64,000 nt of DNA, taken from positions 1-64,000 of the forward strand of contig WHVD01000228.1 of NCBI GenBank assembly GCA_015178975.1, written 5' to 3'. Position numbers and translations under genes: made by a program. The stretch comes from Hysterangium stoloniferum. Lineage: Eukaryota > Basidiomycota > Agaricomycetes > Hysterangiales > Hysterangiaceae. Position 1 is the first letter of the stretch, and each line of letters starts with the position of its first letter. Of the stretch, positions 1-10,486 are shown piece by piece. The notes beneath the pieces were generated by a model that searched no databases, had not been told where the DNA came from, and saw only the letters and a list, made by a program, of their open reading frames with translations.

Positions 1-1216
1 GACATTCCGGGACTCGATGACCGGGTTTCCCGCACAAGAGACAGAGGTTGTTGTCCATACGACGTTGTCTTTCTTGTGGAGTTAATTTGCCATCAGGTCC
101 GAGTTTGCCTGAGAGGTCGGGTTTTCCGGCTTGCTTGCCGGACTGTTGACCCTTGTTGTTGTCCTTATTGTCCTTATTGTTGTTGTTGTTCGAAGACTTT
201 TTATCGTTCTTCTTGTCGGATTGCGTGGAGTTCTGGTTGCTGGTTGACGAATTGGTGTTATTGTTTTTGTCCTTGGACTTGTTTATTTTGTCCGCGGACG
301 TCTCGCGGGCAACTTCCGCGCGACATTCCCAATAACGTGCATCCGCGTTTTGAGCTTTGAGGCGCATACGGGACAGGGTTTTTTGGCTTGCCATCTTCTC
401 CTTTCGAGACTTCGTCTTTAAGGCGGGATGGCAGACCGGCGTAGAATTGGTGGCGGAGAGCGGGATCGCCCCACTGACAACGAGCTGCAAGATTATTGAA
501 TTGGACGATGTAGTTCGTGATGCGCTGCGTGTCCTTCATACGAAGATTTGTGAGACTATTCTCGGCTTCTCCTGTCGGGTCATACGGGCCGAAGTTGGTT
601 TCAAGCTCCTCAACAAAAGCTTCCCAATTTTCAAGCCAGAGCGGCTCTTCCTCGGTAATCCCGCTAAAAGCCGGTTCGAACCATTTCAACGCAGATCCCG
701 ACAAATATGAAAGTGCATAGTTGACTTTTCGGGAGTCCGTGGAGAATGCAGTGGCGCGATCGCAGAAATTGAAGCGACATTGCATGAGGAAAGTAGAGAG
801 TTTGTTTGGGTTGGAACCCGTGAAGGGTTCCGGAGCATTGACTTTTGACCGTGGAGGTTCTTGTTCCTTTCTTTTTCGTTCTTCTAGCAGGTGCGTCATG
901 AATTTATCTATAGTACCTGCTAAAAACTCAGAAGTAGGATCCCTCGTGTGCGGTCGTTGAAGAGGCGGAGGATTTTCAGGAGGGATTTCGACACCTTTGC
1001 CCTTGTCGGGGGCCACGGAATCGTCCTCGCGCTCGGATTCGTCCAGGTCTTCTGGGATTTCTTCGATGCGGGCTTCTTCCATGGGTTCCGACTGGTTCGC
1101 AAGCGTCTGACTGGTATACAGAGTTAACGGGGAATGAAGAGTCGAGGGTCCAGGTATTGATGACTGTGCGCGTGTACTTCTTCTTGGTGGCATAATGAAA
1201 ACAATCTGCGAGTATT

Positions 1217-1227
1217 AGTCAGAAAAT
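1217..1227 (-). promoter_or_regulatory. Primer-binding site, self-priming type
   Basis: ATTTTCTGACT on the minus strand begins 2 nt inside the 5' LTR. It is the exact reverse complement of AGTCAGAAAAT at 1553-1543, the predicted first 11 nt of the element's RNA. I recognised no match to a tRNA 3' end. Tf1/sushi-type elements prime this way; that this family does so is inference from sequence. Confidence 0.6.
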
Positions 1228-1229
1228 AC

Positions 1230-2048
1230 TGTTAGGATACACACTCAGGCCGGGTTTCCGGAGAAACCCGCGGGATATCCGGTAGGACTTGGCTTCAGCT
1301 TATAGGCTGCGCCCTTGCTAGATCGTATTGTCCAATTTCAGACAGGCGGACGGGAATCCCAGGGAGTCCGGGTGGGGGTTCGTAGGTTGTGAGTCGTAGG
1401 TTGTGAGTCGTGAGTCGTGAATCGAGATAGTAGGGAGAGATAGATGCGCCGGAGCCCGTGGGCTCCGACTAGTGCGAGCGGTCTGATAAGAGTAGGTTTT
1501 AGAGAGGAAAATGTATTAGATTACTGGGGGGAATCTAAGCTAATTTTCTGACTGGATTGTATGTACAACATCTGCCAGTTTATATAAACCGTGGAATGCA
1601 TGACATACCGAATCCAGTAATAATGAGACGAAACAAGCAAAACATGAAACGGGAATAGTAAACACCAAATTGGTGTTAGGAACAGGACGGAACGGAGCGG
1701 AGTCCGAATCGTGACAAAGCATATCCCATAACGGGAAACGGAGTGGGAGCGGAGTCCTAAATCGTGACAGGTCATTTGACTAAAACGGGAACGGGGCTCG
1801 ATTAGAGCGGTGACGGGATTCTAAGCGGGGACCGGTGACTGATGCGTGGGACGAAGACGGACATAGATAGAGACGGGGTCCGGGGGAAGTCCGGTGACTG
1901 ATATGTGTCTTAATGAGGTCGAACGTAACGAGTCTTGACGTAACGGAGTCCGGGCGGGAAATCCTATAAACAGACGATTGGTGCTTGTAGCGCGTGGGGG
2001 CGTACGAGTTAGTGCCCGGAGTCCGGCGGGATTTGTCCGGTCGTAACA
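1230..2048 (-). repeat. 5' LTR of the family A gypsy element
   Basis: The LTR is 819 bp and is bounded by TGTTA...TAACA. On the minus strand a TATATAAA box (1586 to 1579) lies 33 nt before AGTCAGAAAAT (1553 to 1543), the likely start of R. U3 would then be about 495 bp and R-U5 about 324 bp. The rightmost U3 bases and the CpG-rich GGATATCCGG area match the other A copies at 25114, 26194, 31357, 48889, 49846 and 53745. Confidence 0.9.
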
Positions 2049-2446
2049 AGGCTGTTTTAAAGGCCAAGGGAGGCGATACCAAGTACTAGATTGTTTGCTT
2101 TGTGTTCTTTTTATACCAGGGGACAAAACCCTTCCAATGTGATTTTATTAGTGTTTTGTTTATAGTGTGGGAATACTAATGCTTATGTCATAATATTTTA
2201 AGGGCATATAGATAACATATAGACCTAACCACCCACCAAATTTCAGGTCTTTAGCTACAGTGGTTTTTGAGTTATTCAAGAATATTTGCACAACTAAAAA
2301 TCATTGGAAGGGTTTTGTCCCTCACTGTAGATAACATATAAACCTAACTGCCCACCAAATTTCAGGTCTGTAGCTACAATGGTTCTTGAGTTATTCAAGA
2401 GTCTTTGCACAACTAAAAATCATTGGAAGGGTTTTGTCCCTCACTG
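2049..2446 (+). mobile_element. Tc1/mariner-like element, 3' end only
   Basis: The segment opens with the last codons of a Tc1 transposase, reading AVLKAKGGDTKY then a stop (about 2050-2090); compare RAVIKEKGGHTKY at the end of the copy at 37530-39108. An inner motif GACAAAACCCTTCCAATG (about 2121-2138) follows. The inverted outer motif CATTGGAAGGGTTTTGTCCC ends at CACTG, with TA at 2447-2448. Everything upstream has been replaced by the gypsy LTR that abuts at 2048. It belongs to a different subfamily from the 37530 copy because the terminal motif differs. Confidence 0.7.
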
Positions 2447-2447
2447 T
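2210..2447 (+). repeat. 119-bp tandem duplication containing the transposon terminal repeat
   Basis: Two head-to-tail copies (2210-2328 and 2329-2447) each start AGATAACATATA and each end in the full outer terminal motif CATTGGAAGGGTTTTGTCCC plus CACTGT. They differ by scattered substitutions, so the duplication is not recent. Confidence 0.85.
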
Positions 2448-2448
2448 A

Positions 2449-2779
2449 AACCCACTGTAATGTAGCTACTAAGCAATCAGAATATCAACTTAGATACACC
2501 TCTAGTTTCTGACTCTGCTATCCGTTCAAGACCCCTGCATTCCAATGCCATCCAATTTTCACAACTCAACCTACATTTACAACCTCAATCTTGACTCTGA
2601 TATTCATCACTTCAGTTTCTGACTGTTTGCATACAGCTCAGTTTCTGATCGCTGAGTATTACCTTATATGTACATTTGAAATTTAAGGACATTCAACAGT
2701 ACCCTTGCAAGGGTGCAGTGCCAAGTCCTTCTATTTGGTCCCCATCAGTTCCCTGAACCTCCTGTTTCAGGTCTTAACA
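2449..2779 (+). repeat. Family B LTR, 3' fragment
   Basis: It shares ordered blocks with complete family B LTRs at 32035-32778 and 53042-53705: GCAATCAGAATATC, the repeated CAGTTTCTGA phrases, AATTTAAGGACA, a GCCAAGTCCTTC block, and a terminal TCTTAACA. The 5' half is absent and the Tc1-like tail occupies its place. Confidence 0.7.
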
Positions 2780-3581
2780 TAAACCATCTTTCCTATTATG
2801 CTAGACCTCAGTCTGTTATATGTACACTGCTGTTACATATATGAGACTGAGGTGAGCAATTCTTTAATACCAGTACTTAAATATTTATACTGATAATGTA
2901 TTGGCTATAATATTTAGATACTTATCATACTCTGTTATACACTACTATTATGAGACTGAGCTATGTACATACATATAATATTTAGGTCTTACTTTCTAAC
3001 ATCTTGTAGGTTCAATGAATTCAAAAATTATATATAAAAGTGTAAATAATTAATAAAATTTAATCATTTTAAAATAAGTTCCTCAGTCAGACCACATAAA
3101 TACTTATATTTGTTGACACAGCAGAGTTGTGGTGGTACGTGGGCTTGGCCCCACAGGTCAGGTGACGTTTACGTAAGGTTCAAAGGTACGCATGCTTGTC
3201 CCATGTCGTCCCAACCTAGAGCCATAATAATGCCAGTTTCGACTGCAAATGGAAGCTGAAGCTCCACTACAACACGATACGGTAAACATGACAACCCAAA
3301 AATGGGTGTTGAAACGAGACTTCATGTATATTTCTTTACAGGACCAAGAGGAATCGCTCTATGTGTTTTACTAGTGCTATGTAAAGCGGCTAAGGTATAG
3401 CTTTAAGACAGCAAAATATTGGGGTGGTGCCGAATTGGTAATGTGCCGCCTGTCTGATATAGTAGAGGATAACGCAGCTTGTTGACTTTTAATGGTTAGA
3501 CCATGTATCATATGCGAATGCGAAATACATTGTTTTAACTACTAACCGTACCATTGTATAGATAATGAGATTTATGTATCA
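2780..3581. other. AT-rich intergenic stretch
   Basis: There is no coding signal. The first 350 bases are strongly AT-rich with imperfect repeats around GAGACTGAG and ATATTTAGG. The rest rises in GC toward the 3' end of MED5. I see no tRNA, promoter or element ends. Confidence 0.5.
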
Positions 3582-6500
3582 CTAAATGGTCGGAAATGTT
3601 GACACAAATGTTGATGACGCAGACAGTTTTTGAAATAATGCAAGTGCGCTGGGGCCTTTAACTTTTCGCAGATCGAGGCGCAGACGACGAGCCATCGCAG
3701 AACAAGGCGAATTGTGAACTTGAACTTTGATATCACGTCCAGCGATAACCTCCGCGGGCTTCATAAGGGCACGTTCAAAGTTTGCTGCAAAAGTCAGCGC
3801 CGAAACGACGATGGTAGAGAGGAGCTGGACACTAATGTTTTGCTCTGATGTGATTTGGTTGTCAATCGATACGAGAAGGAATGGTACGTAGGCATGTAAG
3901 AATATCGGTAGTAGAGGTGGGACGGAAGTTGTGCTTTCTGTTGCCATCCCAGAGGTTGGGGAGAGGATGTATGTGGCGAGCCTTCGACAGGTCTCCATTT
4001 TACCGATAGATGCAGCTGCCAAAAGCTCCCTCCAAGCAGACTCGAAGAAAGCACGGACGTTGGTCATCGCAAGACATCGCTCGATGTCAAAGTAGGGTAC
4101 TCTTCCTGAGGTGGCTGTCACCAATGCTTGACGTATCATTAGTTTTGGTTGGGACATCCATGGGGCAGGCTCTTTGGAGGTTTGGAATAAGCTCCGATCA
4201 TGATCTATAGGATACTCAAGCATTCAGTAAAGACGGGACTGAGAAGCGGCGTCACCTTTCATAACAATGTCGACTAGCGTCGCCATACTTGGAAGTGGAC
4301 TTGGCGCCTGTGTTTGTGCGCGTGCGCATGCTCGTGAATCAGAAGAAAGCCTCAGAATTGTCTGTTTCGATGTGCGTAACACGACGCTAGGACAGCTCTT
4401 GTCGCTCAAAACCGCTTGCAAAACTGTAAAATGTCGAGGACTTTCGAAACTTGTATCCTCACTCATGAGTTAAGTTGAGGCGCTAGTTGTTAATATCTCA
4501 CCTTGCCCGTTCAAGTTCTTCAAGCAACGCCTGTACAACACCCACCAGTGTCCAGTTGAGTAACGGTCCCATGTAATAAGAAACTCCGTTCTGAAGAGCA
4601 TCTGCATCAATTCGTTGGGCAATGCATGCCAAGATCGCTTCAGAGAAAAGCGTCGCTGATAGACGCAGCAATGTACGAGGCTTGGTTGACCTGTTTGTAA
4701 GGCCAGTGTGACCCCATTACTCGATGATGGATAAAAGGTCACGTACCGTAAGATCTCATCATCAATGCCTTCACTATCGTGATCAAAGATAGCTTTTCGC
4801 CACGCGTTAATGGTCACTCTATCATCCTCCGATAGGGTACCATAGGGGAACACAACAGAAGTAGAACGTAATCCATCGGAACGTAGAACACGGTCGTCTA
4901 CCCTGAATACCGACGACGTTATCTAGTCAGGAGGGCGTCAGTATAACAGTGGCACACTTAAATAAGCATGAACTTAAACTAACTCTGAAACGAGCCAAAA
5001 CCGACTGCAGAAATAGCACGACTTCACCGATATGGGTGACTGCTGTCTGTGGATCGCCGACAATGATTAGATCATAATCTTCCAAGCAAGCCAATGCGTG
5101 TGCGATCATTTCATGTAGAGGTGCGTGTAATGCAATTATTTCTAACGTATGCTCATGCTCTGATAGAATTTTACAGAGTCGCCCGAGAGTTTCTATGTCT
5201 GCAATTCGACATGCATGCACAAATCTCTTTATAAAGTGTTTTCTTCAGAAAAATTCATACGTATCAATTGAAGACTGACCCCGTGCATCATATCGGCAAG
5301 AGCGGTGTGACTTCGATAATCAGGCGTTATACGATCAAAGAGGGCGAGTGTGTCTTCAAGGGAAGAATCTGAAGAAAATTTCGAGTCTAAGTATGTCTGA
5401 ATGATCATGTTAACAAGAGAGTTCATGTTAAAAACAAATTCTCACGTCTAAGTCTGATCCTGACTCTTGCGTCTCCATTGTCAGTTTCGTTGGGAAATCC
5501 GTCGGCAAAGAGGGGAATAACTCAAGTGCGAATGTGTGGTCAAGAAGACGGGTGGATACCAAAGCTCCAAGAAGCTCGAATCGAAACGATGATCCCCTAA
5601 TGAAGTAACGTTAATATATTCATCGCCGTATGCTAAAGTCTTATTGGCTGACTTGGTATCGTCTTCTATTGCATCTCCATTATTGGCGCCAGCGTTGCGC
5701 ATTTTATGCTCACATTGATCAAGAAGTTCATGATGGGTGAAGACTTGAGCAATCGCGCTCTGCATAATACTGGTATCTGTCTAATTTGCAACCATCATGT
5801 GAAAATGTGAAATATATTTCATGAACAATGAACATACATGGTCAACCTCAACACCACCCTCCGAGGCAAGCCGTTCTTGAAACTTCTGAAAAAATAGCGG
5901 CAACTGAAAATGCATAAGTCACTTCGACGGATTATCTCACTATTCTACCCTTACTCGGGCAAGCGTGAAACTTCTCCATACAAAGTTAGGAGTAGCGTCA
6001 GCTTCTGACGGGATTTGCGAAAGGCATGACAGTGCAGCTAGAATAGCATGTGCATAAAAAACTCCCAAGGCCTGTGACGAGACACGGTACCACGCCATGA
6101 GATTGGCTATCGCAATAGGTTGACAGCCAGAACCACTTTGCGTGCCTCGGTTGGAGACCTGAGATATACAGTATTAGCTTGCTCGCAATACTACCGACCT
6201 AATATAACTAACCAGGCGTGCCATGATCAGACTTCCACTTAATAGATCCAAGCTAGGATTTGGACCTGCAGTTTCATGTCTGCTTGGGGTCAGTTGAAAG
6301 GATGCGAACATCTCGGCCTCGTCGGCTTGTCTTGTACCATCTCCAAGAATTAGGCTCAGAGATAGCAGAAAAGAATCCAGAGCATTTCGAACATTCTCAT
6401 CAAGTGTGACGACTTGTAGGACCACATGAACAAGCGACAGAAGGACAGTAGCTTGTGAGGTAGTAACATCGGACATGTCACCCACATAGGCCAACAGTTG

Positions 6501-7119
6501 GAGAAGTAATTCTGATGCGGAAGTCGTGAGCTGGTGAAATGGGGATGCAGAAAATTCGTAGGACAGGCGCAATAAGTAGAGCAGGTCAGAAATTGTGTTG
6601 AGTAATTCACTAGGATGCTCTGCAAATGGGATTAGGCTGCCCAGAGCCGGCGCATGACTTTCATAGTGGAGATTCAGAATGAGGCGACAGACCATGTCCA
6701 AGCTCGACGGATCATGGAGACTCGACGTTGGCGAACGAACATTTTTCAAAAATGCAGGGAGGAGCTGCCATAGATGGAGTGGAATCTGTGGATCGACGAC
6801 GGCAGTACGAAGATAATCTCTCAATGTGGTGTCACCATGGAAGGAACTCAATAATTCTAGTATTACACCTTACAAGAAACTGCATGTTAAACTCGCTAGA
6901 ATACTGCGATAAAATCAGGAATTACCGCATATCGAGGATGCGACCAAATCATCTGGAAGTTGGGCTTCTCGGCTTAGACTTTTGAAGACTTCACGCCACT
7001 GGCAAAGGATAATCAGTTAGATTCTATAATTGATGTGTAAAACATACTTCTGCTGCAGAGAATCCAGAAAGATAGGCCGTTTTTGTCAACTGCTCGACCT
7101 TAGAAATGTCAGAACTCAT
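3582..7119 (-). CDS. MED5: Mediator complex subunit 5 (Med5/Nut1)
   Basis: Med5 is a fungal tail-module subunit of Mediator, the nuclear co-activator that links activators to RNA polymerase II. The start ATG at 7119 opens MSSDISKVEQLTKTAYLSGF. A 49-nt intron (7047-6999, GTATGT...CAG) precedes WREVFKSLSREAQLPDDL. The longest exon (about 6851-6174) carries the phrases I know from basidiomycete Med5: SSFHGDTTLRDYLRTAV, HQLTTSASELLLQLLAYVGD and NALDSFLLSLSLILGDG. Later exons lie near 5765-5481, 5426-5229, 5220-4927, 4853-4470, 4466-4224 and 4223-3582, where the frame ends. It has many short introns and a predicted helical, repeat-like fold without catalytic residues. It looks intact, but exact exon joints need transcripts. 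I rate the family call strong and the internal splice sites moderate. Confidence 0.85.
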
Positions 7120-7540
7120 ATTGTCATGTGAATAACGAATAATCGTGTGACGCTTCGAGTTGTCACATGCATTTTCTATTGAGTCTGTATGGCCAGGGTC
7201 TAGTTTTAGCGATCCTCATAAGATCCGAGTTTTTCACCTAATTAAATGATCAGAATCCTATATACATAACGTTTTTACATCTTGTTTCCATGGGAAAAAG
7301 GAGAAGATTGATGCGAACCAAACAGATCGGTATTCCTGTCTCTTCCAGAATCTCACACAAGTGGAGGAGTAAGTATTGGGCTGAATATTGCAGCCCACCT
7401 TCACTGCTACTAAGACCAGCAAACCCCGTCTATACATTACCTCCCAGGATCATTCCGGGCGGTTTGGGAGCATATCAAGAATCATAAGGAATCGCAGGGA
7501 CTTGAAAGCCTTGGCAAGTTTGCATTGCGTGATTCGACTT

Positions 7541-7747
7541 CTATGTAGCTTCTCTTCCCTCATACCCGTGCTGGTGAGATTCATCAACTGGTGCCGATAC
7601 TAACCATTGAGACTGCGTTGTAAAATCGTCAAGGGACGCGCTCCGACTTCGTAGAGGCATATCTAGATATGCATTGGCATCGGTAACAATTCGCCGAATA
7701 ATGGAGCCTAAATCCAAAGTCCAGACACTGTCCATGCCGGGTGTCAT
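7541..7747 (-). CDS. Small unrecognised ORF, first exon of a short gene
   Basis: ATG at 7747 opens MTPGMDSVWTLDLGSIIRRI, then IVTDANAYLDMPLRSRSASL and DDFTTQSQW. Codon use resembles the neighbouring host genes. The reading probably continues through a short intron after the QSQW stretch (a GTTAGTAT site near 7605) toward about 7490, but I cannot settle the exon joint. The family is not recognised and there is no membrane segment or clear motif. It lies between MED5 (same strand, start at 7119) and the divergent F-box gene, sharing a 181-bp promoter region with the latter. Confidence 0.45.
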   Translation of the reverse strand: MTPGMDSVWTLDLGSIIRRIVTDANAYLDMPLRSRSASLDDFTTQSQWLVSAPVDESHQHGYEGREAT

Positions 7748-7869
7748 TGCCTATTAATATATTGTATATTGAGCTTAGTGCTACTTATACAATCTTCGCA
7801 CTAACGACGAGGACTGAAGAACCATCGAAGATCGGTCCCGGCTATCTGTTTTCTGGCGATACCTTCACA

Positions 7870-7880
7870 TATATAAAAAG
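7870..7880 (+). promoter_or_regulatory. TATA box of the F-box gene
   Basis: TATATAAAAAG lies about 50 bp before the ATG at 7929 within the divergent promoter region 7748-7928. Confidence 0.55.
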
Positions 7881-7928
7881 GGCAGAGTCCGGTCAACAAT
7901 CCGATTCCCGTCATCTCACTTCCCTACC

Positions 7929-10486
7929 ATGAGGACTCGCAGTGCCAAGTGAGTGATGTGCATCTGCTTTAAAACTGACGCCTAACATCAACAGCGGTGT
8001 CCTCCTGCCTGTCAGCTACGAAGAATTACCTGATATCGACAGCGATAATCGTGCATGGCCGCGGGTTCCTTCAATGACTCGCTGTGATGGTGATGGCAAT
8101 TTTGTCCCTACCCTCTTGTTTGTTCAACTCACCTCATACGTACACATACAGAACTTGACGCCAGTCCACCGAAGAAGGCTCGATATTCCAACAGTATCCC
8201 GCCCGTACGAGACCATGGATCAACCCCGATGAGACTTGCTCATCGTGGGAGAAACGCTGGCAAGTTAGCAAAATTATTGGAGATGCCCATGGATATTTTC
8301 TATGAAGTGAGTACGGCACCCCATTATCTAACATTGCCTCACTGAAATGGGCCCTTTCCCTTCAAGGTCTGCTCCCACGTCGAACCTGTCGATCTTCTTC
8401 ATGTTGCAAGAACCAGCAAACATTTCCATACCATGCTTATGTCCCGCGAATCGAAACCTCTTTGGCGTGCAGCGAGGTCCAATTGTGTCGGCCTCCCAGA
8501 TTGTCCATCCGATATTAGTGAGGCTACATATGCCAGATTACTCTTCGAAAAAGATTGCCACGTACGTCACTACCATTAGAACTTGAGCACTTCCTTGGCT
8601 TAAAAAATAGATATACTCGCAGGAATGTCTCGCCCCACGGACATTGAAAGTAGACTTTGTCTTGAGATCACGCCTTTGTCGACTATGTCGCAAATTACTG
8701 TGAGTGCATTACCAGCACGACACATGATTATCTTATCATGTTCATTGGCAATAATCAAGACTAGTGTCCGGTGAGGAACTACTTGAGAAGGTTCCAGGCT
8801 TTACAGAAGAACTACTCGATTGTGTCCCCTCTGCTTTTGGTATCTCTAATTTTGCACCCCATATTTATCGCTAATAGTAATTATGTAGTTTTAGAAGCGT
8901 TCTTCCAAGATCTCGAACGTAATCGAAAACACGGAACGTTCCGTAAGGACCAGGTAAATGCACTGTTAGACAGGCTTCGCGAGGCTGTATCTCCAAATCT
9001 TCCTGAAGAAGAGGCCAAAGTGGCCAAAATAAAGTTCATTGCGAAAGAGGTGGCCTCGGTAAAAACGATAGTTAAGGTTGGACTCGGCATATCGCGACTA
9101 TCGTTCAGATCTAACAATTACCTAATAGCATACTCGAGAGATTTCTAACTGGATATACTTAAATTACAAAGCAAAATCTGCGGCAGAAACAGAAACAAGC
9201 AAGAAACGCAAGTCTGAGTAAGCTTTTATGTTTTATCCTTCAGTCACTTTCCCTGAACCTATTTAGAATATATACCAAGCTTAACGAGTTAGGTTACAAT
9301 GAGGAGGATTTCCCCAACACCAGGGCATGGCATAAGCTTACAGAGCAGCCTAAAGAACTCACGTCTCGAAGTCTGTCGCTATGTAATCTGATATTTTCTC
9401 GCCAGGTCTTTGACACTATTATTCGCAGCATGGAAAACCTTACGCCCTAAATTGGAAGACATTCTGCAAGAATTCAAGAAACAACGAGACGAAACTGCTC
9501 GGAAAACGCGGGAGGCCCGTCGTCGGTTAGAACTTGCCACATACATCTCCCAATTGCTTCAAGAACGCGAAGATACAAACCGGCAGCTGTATATGAACCT
9601 CCAAGATGCATTTGCATTACCGACTGCTGAATCATTAATCACAGATGAGGACGACGAACAAGGTATCACAGTGGAGAAATGGGAAGCCAACAAAATCCAA
9701 ATTATCACAGAAATGGATGATTACGCAGAGCGTATTCGCGTTGAGCTGAAAGAGCTCATCAGTCATTCTCAACTACGTCCCCCTTCGCTCGTGGACGGAT
9801 TTGTCATGAACCCGCTCAAGGCCTCCGATATAGATGACACGTTCTTAGCTTCGCCTTCCACTCAGTTTGAATGCTCTGTATGTGATAAATCGGTACAGTA
9901 CCCTGGGATGTTGAAGCATGCTCATAATTGGACTGCCCGGTGGAGTACGAAGGCATTTCGATTTAGTCCCACAAAAACTACTATTGCACAAGCCCTTGTT
10001 TCATTTATGGGCCGATTTACTGCCCACAGCGTGGTGGTTCACGGACGAATATTTCAATGCCTACGGTGCGAGAACAAGATAAGTCACCCTATGGAGTGGT
10101 CAGAATTGGTACGTTTTCGCCATACAATTGATCAATGCTATTTATGTTATCACTTAAAATCTTAGGTTCAACATTTTGAGCTTGCGCAAGTATGGCACAA
10201 ATCGACACCTTACCATGACCATTCATTAGGAAGGGCAGAGGGTCCAGATCGCCCCCTCGTCATCCCTCTCACGCTGGAGCAAGTTTCAAGGCAACGAACA
10301 AAAGTCCATTGTCGTCCTCCGAAGGCAGGGAAGGAACGTAAAGATTGCGAAATCTGTCTCGTATGGGGTAAATGGATCCCACAGAACAAAGGTAGGCCAC
10401 AAGCTGCTCCCTTCGATTCTCTTTCCGAGTCATCAATCGCCGTTGTTGCAGACCCTTTGCCGCCGTCATATGATGGGAATCTCTGA
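7929..10486 (+). CDS. F-box domain protein
   Basis: It is probably a substrate receptor of an SCF ubiquitin ligase. ATG at 7929 starts MRTRSA, with the first intron right after (GTGAGTG from 7949). The F-box lies around 8270-8470: LEMPMDIFYE, then CSHVEPVDLLHVARTSKHFH, then a conserved tail with LPDCPSDISEATYARLLFEK. That tail is typical of a large Agaricomycete F-box family in which a Cys-rich segment (VLRSRLCRLCRKLL) follows. The middle (9410-9800) is a charged, probably coiled-coil region. The C-terminus has two Cys pairs, CSVCDKS and CLRCENK, with downstream His residues suggesting zinc binding. It ends PPSYDGNL at the TGA 10484-10486. About eight short introns are implied. The substrate is unknown. 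Confidence 0.8.

Larger units (their letters stand above)
1..2048 (-). mobile_element. Ty3/gypsy chromovirus (family A), 5' part: LTR, primer site, gag
   Basis: On the minus strand the order is 5' LTR (2048 to 1230), primer-binding site (1227 to 1217) and gag starting at 1193. Gag holds the retrotransposon-gag core (ALSYLSGSALKWFEPAF and LRMKDTQRITNYIVQFNNLA). Near the window edge, about 75-1, a CCHC zinc knuckle reads CLLCGKPGHRVPEC (C-x2-C-x4-H-x4-C). Protease and pol would lie before base 1 and are not visible. The LTR and its CpG sites look little decayed next to other family A copies here, so this is probably among the younger insertions. The element looks broken in at least one place. 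It lies directly against the tail of a Tc1-like transposon at 2049. Confidence 0.9.
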
